DNA of 34,225 nt, taken from an uncultured Treponema sp. (GTDB taxonomy: Bacteria > Spirochaetota > Spirochaetia > Treponematales > Treponemataceae). Shown here piece after piece: positions 8,436 to 16,506 of the stretch; within the stretch, counting starts at the first letter, position 1; the number at the start of each line of letters is the position of its first letter. Under the pieces are notes generated by a model. The model searched no databases and had not been told where the DNA came from. It saw only the letters and a list, made by a program, of their open reading frames with translations. Made by a program: the position numbers and the translations under genes. The stretch is taken from the NCBI GenBank assembly GCA_947176045.1, contig CAMWPF010000002.1, positions 1-34,225 of the forward strand, in the 5' to 3' direction.

Positions 8436-8463
8436 AATAAAAAAGGCGGCCTTCCGGCCGCCC
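8436..8463 (-). terminator. Rho-independent terminator of groES
   Basis: On the minus strand a seven-base-pair stem GGCGGCC-GGAA-GGCCGCC is followed directly by TTTTTTATT. It is a textbook intrinsic terminator about 18 bases after the groES stop. Confidence 0.88.
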
Positions 8464-8480
8464 GACTGCAAGCGCTGCGC

Positions 8481-8756
8481 TTATTTTTCAATAACCGCGA
8501 TGATGTCCGCCATCTTGAGGACCAAGTGATCCTCCCCGTCAATCTTCACCTGCGTGCCGGCATATTTGTCATACATGATGTGATCGCCGACGCTCACAGT
8601 GATTTTCTCCTCGTCCGTTCCCGGACCGACGGCGACAACCATCGCTGTCTGCGTCTTTTCCTGCGCCGCATCAGGAATGATGATGCCGGACGCCGTCTTT
8701 GTCTCCGCCTTGTCGTTTTTTACGAGAACCCTGTCTGCCAACGGTTTGAGTTTCAT
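8481..8756 (-). CDS. groES: Co-chaperonin GroES
   Basis: A 91-aa protein, the normal length, forming the heptameric lid of the GroEL folding chamber. MKLKPLADRVLVK at the N-terminus, GGIIIPD-type mobile loop (here ASGIIIPDAAQEK, about 23-35), the VGPG turn and DHIMYDKYAGTQVKIDGEDH are all typical. The ATG at 8756 is preceded by a good AAGAGGAG Shine-Dalgarno. No groEL follows; the gene has its own promoter and terminator, so groEL must be elsewhere. No CIRCE inverted repeat was found upstream, so HrcA control is not evident. Confidence 0.97.
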   Translation of the reverse strand: MKLKPLADRVLVKNDKAETKTASGIIIPDAAQEKTQTAMVVAVGPGTDEEKITVSVGDHIMYDKYAGTQVKIDGEDHLVLKMADIIAVIEK

Positions 8757-8791
8757 GTATATGCTCCTCTTATTTGATTGTTTTGCTATTA

Positions 8792-8821
8792 AATATATGA
8801 AGAAAACGCAGTCCTCGTCAA
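8792..8821 (-). promoter_or_regulatory. sigma-70 promoter of groES
   Basis: TTGACG, an 18-base spacer and TATATT on the minus strand, about 35 bases before the ATG. No sigma-32 type or CIRCE-like sequence was seen. Confidence 0.6.
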
Positions 8822-9104
8822 TAAAAAACGGAAAATTCTACAAAATCTGCGGTTAAAACAGCCGGACGCGGCGCACTTCCGCCAAAAAGCGGGGCAAAAG
8901 AACGCATTTTTCCGCCAGCTGCAACAGGCTGGGGAAAAATGTCCCGCTCGCTTCCGGCGCGCAGTTCAAAAATCGCACGAACATCCGAAGGAACGCGCAC
9001 CAGCCGCAATCCAATGCCATTTTCAACATTTCAAATCACTGCATTGCAAGGAATTGCATCGCGCGCGCCATCCGCATCGAAATACATGACAGATTTTAAA
9101 ATGA
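8822..9104. other. Gene-free spacer upstream of the sigma-factor promoter
   Basis: Together with the groES leader, this makes about 400 bases between groES and the sigma-factor start without a convincing gene. ATTGCA occurs at 9043-9048 and 9053-9058, a direct repeat with a ten-base period lying about 50-65 bases upstream of the -24/-12 promoter. That is a position where an enhancer-binding protein could sit, but the element is short and unproven. I see nothing else. Confidence 0.35.
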
Positions 9105-9121
9105 TTGGCACAGAATTTGCA
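9105..9121 (+). promoter_or_regulatory. sigma-54 (RpoN) -24/-12 promoter
   Basis: The sequence reads TTGGCAC-AGAAT-TTGCA. The invariant GG (9107-9108) and GC (9119-9120) are separated by exactly ten bases, matching the TGGCAC-N5-TTGCW consensus. Predicted transcription start is near 9131, giving a leader of about 28 bases to the ATG at 9159. No competing sigma-70 promoter of similar quality was seen nearby. Confidence 0.78.
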
Positions 9122-9158
9122 TAACTATTTGTATCTGACTGAAACAAGGAGAATGAAG

Positions 9159-9998
9159 ATGACAGGTGACGAAAGCGTTTTAGCGATGTATCTGAAAGAC
9201 ATCAACAAGGTTCCATTGCTTTCACGGGAAGAAGAAATTGAACTTGCCAAAAAGGCAGCCGGCGGCGACAAGGCCGCAAAAGATAAAATTGCACGGGCGA
9301 ACCTCCGCTTTGTCGTGAACGTTGCAAAAAAATACCAGAACCACGGACTTGATCTGACTGATTTGATCGGGGAAGGAAACATCGGACTGCTGACTGCCAT
9401 CGAACGCTTCGACGTCGGCAAGGGCTACCATTTCATCTCATACGCCGTCTGGTGGATCCGGCAGGCGATTTTGAAGGCCATCTGCGAAAAGAGCCGCTCC
9501 ATCCGGCTGCCCTTGAACCGCGCCAACGAGCTTGTTCAAATCGAACACGCCCGCAAGATCGTCGCCGGAAACAAGACGGAGGAGCAGGAATTTGAAGAAG
9601 TCGCCGCCATGCTCAACATGGACGCACGGCATGTCCGCGAAATGGTCACTATTTCCCGCGAAATGGTTTCTTTGGACGCAGTCGTCCACACGTCCGAACA
9701 CGACCACACGACTATGGGCGACTTTATCGAAGACACCGCTTCCGCGCAGCCGGATTCCGGCGTCATGCAGGAGGCCATGAAGAACGACCTCAACGAAGTG
9801 CTCGACACATTGAAGCCGAACGAGGCGCGCGTCCTGCGCCTCCGCTACGGCATCGGCCGGGAAAAGCCGATGTCGCTCAAAGAAGTCGGAGACGTCTGCA
9901 ACCTGACGAAGGAGCGAATCCGCCAGATTGAAAAGCACGCGATTGTCAGGATGCGCCATCCGACGCGGCTGCGCCGCCTTGAAGCGTATTCTGCATAA
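9159..9998 (+). CDS. Sigma-70-family RNA polymerase sigma factor, short RpoS-like form
   Basis: A 279-aa sigma factor lacking region 1.1 and the long non-conserved insert of RpoD. Region 1.2 is at about residues 4-35; region 2 follows with LRFVVNVAKKYQ (49-60), DLIGEGNIGLLTAIERFD (68-85) and the -10-recognition segment FISYAVWWIRQAI (92-104). Region 3 is at about 115-180. Region 4 ends with LRLRYGIG and the helix-turn-helix SLKEVGDVCNLTKERIRQIE (239-258). ATG 9159 is preferred over ATG 9153 because AAGGAG (9146-9151) sits seven bases before it. The gene follows a sigma-54 promoter, and its length is close to that of Borrelia RpoS, so an alternative rather than primary factor is likely. The 3' end overlaps recG by 53 bases. 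Confidence 0.9.
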   Translation: MTGDESVLAMYLKDINKVPLLSREEEIELAKKAAGGDKAAKDKIARANLRFVVNVAKKYQNHGLDLTDLIGEGNIGLLTAIERFDVGKGYHFISYAVWWIRQAILKAICEKSRSIRLPLNRANELVQIEHARKIVAGNKTEEQEFEEVAAMLNMDARHVREMVTISREMVSLDAVVHTSEHDHTTMGDFIEDTASAQPDSGVMQEAMKNDLNEVLDTLKPNEARVLRLRYGIGREKPMSLKEVGDVCNLTKERIRQIEKHAIVRMRHPTRLRRLEAYSA

Positions 9999-12210
9999 AC
10001 TGGAAGGCGTCGGCGCGCGCCTGCACGAGGATGTCATGGTCGCGCACGATGTCTGCAATTCCCAGCGTCAAGTTTCCCGCCTGAAGGGTTCCGGCAATTT
10101 CGCCGGGCCCTCTCAATTTTAAATCCTGATCGGCAATCAAAAATCCGTCCGTACTCTGCCGCAACACCTTCATCCGCTCGATTCCTGCCTGCGTGATGTT
10201 CCTGCTGTATATCAAAAAGCAGAACGCCTGCCCGCCGCCGCGACCGACGCGTCCGCGCAGCTGGTGGAGCTGCGCCAGTCCGAAGCGGTCGGCCTGCTCG
10301 ATAACGATGCACGTCGCGTTCGGAACGTCCACGCCGACTTCGATGACCGTCGTCGCGGCAAGCACGTGGATCTTCCCGCTGCGGAAATCAGAAAGGATGC
10401 GGATCTGCTCCTCCTCGTCGATTTTTGAATGGAGCAGCGCGCATTTGAATTCCGGGTACACTTCCGTGGAAAGCGTCTGGAACATCTCTTCGGCGGACTT
10501 GAGCCGCGCCGCGGAGCCGCCGTTCCGAAATTCCGCGCCATCGTCCGTGGCGCCGCCTGCCGCCCCGCCTGCGTCCGAAAATTCGGAACTGATTGCAGGA
10601 TATACGAAATACGCCTGCCGCCCTTCCAGCAGCTGCTTCCGAACGGCGCTGTAGGCGTTCCGCTCGTTTCCCTCGCAGACAAGGTACGTCTGGACAGGCT
10701 TGCGGCCGGGCGGCATCGTCTTGATGGACGACACGTCCAAGTCGCCGAACACAGTCAGCGCCAGCGTCTGCGGAATCGGCGTGGCGCTCATCATCAGAAG
10801 GTGCGGCTCCAGCGTAACGCCGCCGTCCGATTCCAGCTGGCGCCCCTTGCTGATGATCGTCTGCCGCTGCACGACGCCGAACCGATGCTGCTCGTCGATG
10901 ACGACAAGCTGCAAGTCCTTGTATACAACCTGCGCGGAAAACAGCGCGTGCGTTCCGATTATGATGTCGATTTCGCCGGACTTCAGCGCCTTCAGAAGCT
11001 GCATCCTGCCCGCCGCCTTGACGTTGCCCGTCAGGAACGCGACGGTAACGCCCAGCGGCTCAAGCAGCCGCGCGGCGGACTCAGCGTGCTGCCGCGCCAG
11101 AATTTCCGTCGGCGCCATGAACGCGCACTGCCCCTTCCAGCTGATTGCGCGGAGGCAGGCGAAGAACGCGACGAGCGTCTTGCCGGAGCCGACGTCGCCT
11201 TGCAGCAGCCGCGCCATCGTGAACGGCGTCTTTCCGGCATTCCCGTTCAGGAGGGAATTCCGCTCCGTATAGCCGCGGTCGATCTCCGCGTTCATTTCCG
11301 AAACGACCTTCCGCTGATCCGGCGTCAGCGGAAAGCCGAGCCGCCCGTACAGCTGCCGCTGCAACGGCGACAGCGCCTCCGCAAACGCCGCCTCCTGCGC
11401 GTCCTCCAGCACATCCGGCTGCGCGGCGGCATCTTCCGCGGCGGCGTCCGCAACGCTCAAATCGGCGGCGGGAATGGCGCCCTTGTGCCTCCACGCGCGC
11501 TCCGCCATGACGCACTGGAACTGGAACAATTCCTCATAAATGAGCGTCCGGCGCGCCTCTTGAATTTCCTGCGGCGAATCCGGCTGGTGGATCAATTTAA
11601 CCGCCGCCTGCTTGGACAGAAGCCCGCGCGCCCGGATGATTTTCTCAGGAAGCTCGTCCTCAATGCCGCGGACATACCGCGAAACCGCCGCCGCGACCGC
11701 CTTCCTGACATTCTTCTGGTTCAGCCCCTCGGTGAGCGCGTACACCGGCAGGATTCCGGCGTCCGGCAGCGGCATTCCGTCGAAGTCCTCGACCGCGCCC
11801 GAATCCGCAAGCTTCGTCACATCGAAAGACGTTGTCTGAATCTGCCCGTACTTGACCGAAAAACGCCCCGTTATGGCGACGATGGAACCGACCGGCAGCG
11901 AATTCTGGAGGAATTTCCGGTTGAAGGCGATGAGCGCGGCGGACGCCGTTCCGTCGGACACAATCAACTTCAGCGTCCGCATCTTTCCGTAGCCGAACCA
12001 TTCGTGTGCCGTTACCTGCGCCACGGTATGCACGTTCGCCCGCTCGAACGCGTCGATGGGAACGCGCCTGCGGCGGTCTTCATAATCACGCGGATACCAT
12101 TGCAGCAGCTCCGCGACGGTAAAGATGTTCAGCTTTGCGAACAGCTTCACCGTCGCAGGCCCCACGCCGGGCAGCGCGGAAACCGGCGATTTGATTTCGG
12201 CAAGCTTCAT
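9946..12210 (-). CDS. recG: ATP-dependent DNA helicase RecG
   Basis: A 754-aa branch-migration helicase that reverses stalled forks and processes recombination intermediates. The wedge/OB domain is at about 55-135. Helicase motifs are I GDVGSGKT (338-345), Ia APTEILARQH (365-374), II DEQH (439-442), III SATPIPQT (475-482) and VI QLRGRVGRG (650-658), followed by the RecG-specific segment RQSTDGFLIADQDLKLRGPG (684-703). Two low-complexity Ala/Gly/Asp-rich stretches (about 249-279 and 543-567) enlarge it beyond the usual 690 or so residues. The ATG shares one base with the yggT stop (TGATG), implying coupling. It is the last gene of the uvrC-dnaE-yggT-recG set and overlaps the sigma-factor gene tail to tail. 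Confidence 0.96.
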   Translation of the reverse strand: MKLAEIKSPVSALPGVGPATVKLFAKLNIFTVAELLQWYPRDYEDRRRRVPIDAFERANVHTVAQVTAHEWFGYGKMRTLKLIVSDGTASAALIAFNRKFLQNSLPVGSIVAITGRFSVKYGQIQTTSFDVTKLADSGAVEDFDGMPLPDAGILPVYALTEGLNQKNVRKAVAAAVSRYVRGIEDELPEKIIRARGLLSKQAAVKLIHQPDSPQEIQEARRTLIYEELFQFQCVMAERAWRHKGAIPAADLSVADAAAEDAAAQPDVLEDAQEAAFAEALSPLQRQLYGRLGFPLTPDQRKVVSEMNAEIDRGYTERNSLLNGNAGKTPFTMARLLQGDVGSGKTLVAFFACLRAISWKGQCAFMAPTEILARQHAESAARLLEPLGVTVAFLTGNVKAAGRMQLLKALKSGEIDIIIGTHALFSAQVVYKDLQLVVIDEQHRFGVVQRQTIISKGRQLESDGGVTLEPHLLMMSATPIPQTLALTVFGDLDVSSIKTMPPGRKPVQTYLVCEGNERNAYSAVRKQLLEGRQAYFVYPAISSEFSDAGGAAGGATDDGAEFRNGGSAARLKSAEEMFQTLSTEVYPEFKCALLHSKIDEEEQIRILSDFRSGKIHVLAATTVIEVGVDVPNATCIVIEQADRFGLAQLHQLRGRVGRGGGQAFCFLIYSRNITQAGIERMKVLRQSTDGFLIADQDLKLRGPGEIAGTLQAGNLTLGIADIVRDHDILVQARADAFQFMQNTLQGGAAASDGAS

Positions 12211-12809
12211 CAGAACGGAATCCGTATGAGCAGCGTCGTGATGATGGAAATCAAAATCCGCGCGCAGACGAGCAGCACCAAAATCGTAATGATTGAAACC
12301 AGCAGCGCGTTCCGATACGTGGGCGGCCTTCCGTTCGTCAGAAAGCTCGAAATGCGGAACACAATCGGTCCGAACGTGTTGTCAATCTGCGTCCAAATGG
12401 AATTGTAATAATTGCTCCGTCTGCTGAACAGGAACACGAAGAAGCGGATGATGAGCAGCAGGAGCAGGATTCCGGCGACCGACGAAAACGCCGACCAGAT
12501 CATCGCAACCAGATAGGCGAGGATTTCCCCGAAATGGACGCGCCCTGTCCGCGCAATGTTGCCGAGGATGGACGAAAGGACGGTCAGCAGCCCGATGGAA
12601 AGCACCGGCGAAAAGTCCAGTCCGCCGATATGGAGCGGCAGCCGCCGGAACAAGTTGAGGTACGGATCGCAGGCTGCGGACAAGAATCTGCCGAAGCCGC
12701 TGTAGTTCAGGCTTGGCAGCCAGCTGAGGATGATGCGCAAGAAGCAGAGCAGCGTATACATCGATACGATGCCGGCGCTGAGCTGGAAAAACATCTGGAT
12801 GACGTTCAT
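12210..12809 (-). CDS. YggT-family integral membrane protein
   Basis: A 199-aa membrane protein with two YggT repeats, at about residues 8-95 and 105-190, each with paired hydrophobic helices. The first contains the family-like FLRIILSWLPSL and a DPYLNLFRRLP motif (about 48-58). The cellular role is poorly defined; family members are linked to osmotic stress or division. The ATG at 12809 is preceded by a good GGAGG. It lies 61 bases after dnaE and is coupled to recG through a TGATG overlap, so it is probably co-transcribed with both. Confidence 0.85.
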   Translation of the reverse strand: MNVIQMFFQLSAGIVSMYTLLCFLRIILSWLPSLNYSGFGRFLSAACDPYLNLFRRLPLHIGGLDFSPVLSIGLLTVLSSILGNIARTGRVHFGEILAYLVAMIWSAFSSVAGILLLLLIIRFFVFLFSRRSNYYNSIWTQIDNTFGPIVFRISSFLTNGRPPTYRNALLVSIITILVLLVCARILISIITTLLIRIPF

Positions 12810-12870
12810 GGTTTGATTCCTCCGAATACATCAATGAGCCGGAAACAGCGGAGCGGCGCAGACAGACGCA

Positions 12871-15800
12871 TCATGCCGTCCACACGTCCTTTACAAGCGG
12901 AAATTCCGAAATTTCGGAAATCGTTTCTTTGTCGGATTGCACCATGAGCATGGATGCCGCCTTGACGATATACGAACCACTTTCTGTATCTATATGAAAA
13001 TATACATGGCATGAGCCGTTTTTGCCAAACAAAAAATCCTTCAATTTGAAAATTTCCGATTCGGAATACAGCTGGCGGTCCAACTCGATATGAACTTCCT
13101 GAATGGAGCGCGCCTTCAGTCCGTCCGGATCTTCCATGCTGTCAACGAGGAGGGACGGCGGCTCGCGGCTTCCGTCCACCTTTCCCTTGAACGCGCAGAT
13201 GGCGCCGTCCTGAATTTTCCCGCGCAGCTGCTCCCACGTCTTCGGGAAGAACGTCAGCTCAATCTGCCCGGAAAAATCCTGCAATTTGGCGAACGCCATT
13301 TCCTTCCCGGACTTCGTGATGATTGTGCGCAGCCCCATGACCATGCCGAGCGCCGTGTGGACGCGCCCCGAATTCCTGTTCCGCCACGAATCCTGCCCAG
13401 CCGCCGCCTTTTCAGCATCGGCCTCCTTCGCCATGCGCCCGATGTTCTGGGAATTCAGCGTGACGGAACTGGCGATGACTTTTTCGTAGCTGTCCAGCGG
13501 ATGTCCGCTCACATAGCAGCCGATGATTTCCATTTCGTCGTTCAGCTTCGCCATCAGCGGAACGTCTTCGGAGTTCTCGAAGACGAAATCGGGATACACC
13601 TGCTCGTCCACATCGCCGAACAAGTCGCCCTGCCCGTTCTCCGTGCCCTCGCGCTTCATTTCGACATACGCAATCGCCTTCTCCATGTTCGCGGAAAGCG
13701 TCGGGCGGTTGACGCCGAATTTGTCGAAGGCGCCCGTCTTGATGAGGATTTCGACGGCCTTCTTTCCGACCTTCCGAAAGTCCGTCCGCTCCAAAAAGTC
13801 AAGGAATCCCGCATACGGCCCGTTCTCCGTCCGCTCGTCCACGATGGACTTTGCCGCCTCCTCGCCCATGCCCTTGAGTCCGCGCAGTCCGAATACGATG
13901 TGCCCGCCGATGACGTCGAAAACGGCGTCCGACGCGTTGATGTCCGGCGGATCGACAGGAATTCCCATGCGGCGCGCCTCCAGAATGTAGGCGGGCAGCC
14001 CGTCCGTCGAAGTCAGCTCGTTCGTCAGGTTCGCCGCCATGAATTCCGCCGGCTTGTGGCATTTGAGCCAGCCCGTCCGATAGGCGACGACGGTGTACGC
14101 GGCGGCGTGCGACTTGTTGAAGCCGTAGCCCGCGAACGGAACCATGATTTCAAAAATGTCGTCCGCATGCTTTTCCGTAAATCCGCTCTTGATGGCGCCC
14201 TCGATGAATTCCTTCTTCTTCGCCATCAGGACTTCCGGCTTCTTCTTTCCCATGGCGCGCCGCAGCATATCCGCGCCGCCCAGCGAAAATCCGGCAATCT
14301 TCTGCGCGACCTGCATGACCTGCTCCTGATACACCATGACGCCGTACGTCTCCTTGAGCAGGCTTTCAAGGCACGGGTCGGGATAGTGGACGGTTTCCGG
14401 CTTCCACTTGCCCTCGATGTACTGCGGAATGTAGTCCATCGGACCGGGGCGGTAGAGCGCGTTCAAGGCGACAAGCTCCTCGATGCGGCGCGGCTTCGCC
14501 TGCCGGAGGATCTTCTGCATTCCCGGACTTTCAAACTGGAAGATTGCGACCGTGTCGCCTCGGCAGAACAAGTCGAACGTCTCGCTATCCGTCTCGCTGA
14601 TATCCTCGATGTGGAATTCCGGCTCGTCCGCCGCGCGGTGCTTGTTGATGATCTCCTCGGCGTAGCGGATGAGCGACAGCGTCTTGAGTCCGAGGTAGTC
14701 CATCTTGACAAGGCCGCACGGCTCGATGATGTCCATCGTGTACTGCACGCCGACTTCGCCCGTCTTCGGATCCTTGAAGATCGGCGCCCAGTCGGGAAGC
14801 GGCGTCAGGGAGATGACCATGCCGGACGCGTGGAGGCCCGTGTTCCGGTTGACGTTCTCAAGCTTGAAGGCAAGGTCGAACAGCCGCTTGTAGCGCGGAT
14901 CGTCGCGGTATTGGATCAGCTGCCCGTTGTCGGGATGCTTTTCGTCCGGCGGTGTGAACGCGTCCTTGAGCTTCGCCTTCGGATTGTCCGGAATGCCCTT
15001 CTTGAGCATATTGACTTCGGGAAGCGGAACGTTGAGGACGCGCCCGACGTCCGCGATGACCGCCTTTGCCTTGAGCGTTCCGAACGTAACGATATGCCCG
15101 ACCTGCGGCTCTCCGTACAAGTCGCGCGTGTGCTGGATGATGTCCTGCCGGAAGTCGTAGTCCATGTCCACGTCGAAGTCCGGCATGGAGACCCGCTCAG
15201 GATTCAGGAAGCGCTCGAAGATCAAGTCGAACCGGAACGGATCGATGTCCGTGATTGTCATCGCATACGCGACGAGCGAACCCGCCCCGGAGCCGCGCCC
15301 CGGCCCGATCGGAATCTTGTTCCGCTTCGCCCAGTTGATGAATTCCCAGACGACGAGGAAGTAGCCGGAAAATCCCATCTTGAAGATGATTTCCAGCTCG
15401 TACATCGCGCGGTCCACGATTTCCTTCGTAACATCCTTGTAGCGCGCGCGAAGCCCCGTTTCGACGAGGTGCAGGACGTAGGAATCCTGCGTCGGGAACT
15501 GGGACGGAATGGCGAATTTCGGGAGGCAGTCCTTCAGCTCCTGCGTCTTGTACTGGTGGATCGTAAGGTCGCACATGCGGGCGATTTTCAGCGTGTTTGA
15601 AAGCAGCTCGGGATGTTCCGGGAAGAGCCGCGCCATCTCCTGCTCGCTCTTCATGTACCATTCCGTGCGCCCGTCGCCCATCGTCTGGTGCGGCTCGTCG
15701 AGCAGCTTCTTGAAGCCGATGCAGCGCAGGACGTCCTGCGCCTCGGCGTCCTCCTTGAAGCAGTAGTGGATGTCGTTCGTGACGACCATCGGAATGTTCA

Positions 15801-16440
15801 TTTTTTCCGCGAGGGCGATGAGCTTTTTGGCGACCGCCTTCTGGTCGGGAATTCCATGATCTTGCAGCTCGATGTAATAATGATCCGGCCCGAACAGCTC
15901 GGAATACCGGCGGACAAGCTCCTCCGCGGCGGCGTCATCGCCGTGCAGGAGCATCTGAGGAAGCTGCCCCTGGATGCAGGCGGAAAGGCAGATCAGTCCG
16001 CTGTGCCGCTCCTTGAGCATTTCAAAATCGATGCGCGGCTTGCCGTAGTACAATCCTTCCGTGTAGGCGCGGCTGGAAAGCCAGCACATATTGCGGTAGC
16101 CTTCCTGATTTTCGCACAGCAGGATCAGATGGTAGTACTTTCCGCCGTACTTCGTGCGCTCCTGAACCGTATGGTCGCCTTCCGCAACATAAAATTCCTC
16201 GCCGACAATCGGATTGATGCCGTTCGCGTGGCAGATGTGCTCGAAATTGAGCGCGCCGAACATATTTCCGTGGTCGGTGAGGGCGAGCGCCGGCATATTG
16301 AGCTGCTTGGCGCGGGCGATGAGCGTGTCGATTTTCGACGCGCCGTCCAAAATCGAATAGTCCGAATGGACGTGCAGGTGGACGAAATTGGAAGCCGGCG
16401 TCCCTTCCGGCGCGCCGGGAAAAACATGAATGTCTGCCAT
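12871..16440 (-). CDS. dnaE: DNA polymerase III alpha subunit
   Basis: An 1189-aa replicative polymerase of the DnaE1 type. The PHP domain begins with HLHVHSDYS (21-29) and keeps the likely metal ligands: the HxH pair H23/H25, D56-H57, E81/E82, H104, C155 and D223/H225. The Pol3 catalytic aspartates are D421 and D423 in PDFDVD and D581 in KMDYLGLKTL; GPGRGSGAGSLVAY (379-392) is the phosphate-binding region. A helix-hairpin-helix tract, a clamp-binding-like QGDLFGD and a C-terminal OB fold follow. The ATG at 16440 has no Shine-Dalgarno, and a spacing-perfect promoter places transcription start on it. uvrC is upstream in the same direction with a 66-base gap. Confidence 0.97.
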   Translation of the reverse strand: MADIHVFPGAPEGTPASNFVHLHVHSDYSILDGASKIDTLIARAKQLNMPALALTDHGNMFGALNFEHICHANGINPIVGEEFYVAEGDHTVQERTKYGGKYYHLILLCENQEGYRNMCWLSSRAYTEGLYYGKPRIDFEMLKERHSGLICLSACIQGQLPQMLLHGDDAAAEELVRRYSELFGPDHYYIELQDHGIPDQKAVAKKLIALAEKMNIPMVVTNDIHYCFKEDAEAQDVLRCIGFKKLLDEPHQTMGDGRTEWYMKSEQEMARLFPEHPELLSNTLKIARMCDLTIHQYKTQELKDCLPKFAIPSQFPTQDSYVLHLVETGLRARYKDVTKEIVDRAMYELEIIFKMGFSGYFLVVWEFINWAKRNKIPIGPGRGSGAGSLVAYAMTITDIDPFRFDLIFERFLNPERVSMPDFDVDMDYDFRQDIIQHTRDLYGEPQVGHIVTFGTLKAKAVIADVGRVLNVPLPEVNMLKKGIPDNPKAKLKDAFTPPDEKHPDNGQLIQYRDDPRYKRLFDLAFKLENVNRNTGLHASGMVISLTPLPDWAPIFKDPKTGEVGVQYTMDIIEPCGLVKMDYLGLKTLSLIRYAEEIINKHRAADEPEFHIEDISETDSETFDLFCRGDTVAIFQFESPGMQKILRQAKPRRIEELVALNALYRPGPMDYIPQYIEGKWKPETVHYPDPCLESLLKETYGVMVYQEQVMQVAQKIAGFSLGGADMLRRAMGKKKPEVLMAKKKEFIEGAIKSGFTEKHADDIFEIMVPFAGYGFNKSHAAAYTVVAYRTGWLKCHKPAEFMAANLTNELTSTDGLPAYILEARRMGIPVDPPDINASDAVFDVIGGHIVFGLRGLKGMGEEAAKSIVDERTENGPYAGFLDFLERTDFRKVGKKAVEILIKTGAFDKFGVNRPTLSANMEKAIAYVEMKREGTENGQGDLFGDVDEQVYPDFVFENSEDVPLMAKLNDEMEIIGCYVSGHPLDSYEKVIASSVTLNSQNIGRMAKEADAEKAAAGQDSWRNRNSGRVHTALGMVMGLRTIITKSGKEMAFAKLQDFSGQIELTFFPKTWEQLRGKIQDGAICAFKGKVDGSREPPSLLVDSMEDPDGLKARSIQEVHIELDRQLYSESEIFKLKDFLFGKNGSCHVYFHIDTESGSYIVKAASMLMVQSDKETISEISEFPLVKDVWTA

Positions 16441-16447
16441 ACAGACG

Positions 16448-16476
16448 ATTTTACTTCAAAAGCGGATTATTCACAA
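16448..16476 (-). promoter_or_regulatory. sigma-70 promoter of dnaE; predicts a leaderless mRNA
   Basis: TTGTGA, 17 bases, TAAAAT, then seven bases to the dnaE ATG on the minus strand. The expected start falls on or next to the A of the ATG. It lies in the 66-base uvrC-dnaE gap, so dnaE need not rely on uvrC transcription. Confidence 0.6.
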
Positions 16477-16506
16477 CACGGAAGCGCCGGACGGACGCGC
16501 CGCGCG

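Noticed and set aside
8757-8860. CIRCE/HrcA operator upstream of groES
   Set aside because: No TTAGCACTC-N9-GAGTGCTAA-like inverted repeat is present.
9105-9158. Upstream TTG extension of the sigma factor
   Set aside because: The TTG is part of the -24 element of the sigma-54 promoter and lies upstream of the predicted transcription start; AAGGAG points to ATG 9159.
10429-12408. 659-codon open frame opposite recG
   Set aside because: Shadow of recG and the start of yggT; no start signal and low-complexity basic composition.
13090-15600. 836-codon open frame opposite dnaE
   Set aside because: It is the mirror frame of a GC-rich, highly conserved gene; the translation is Arg/Asp/Leu-rich with no domain, and dnaE motifs are unmistakable on the other strand.
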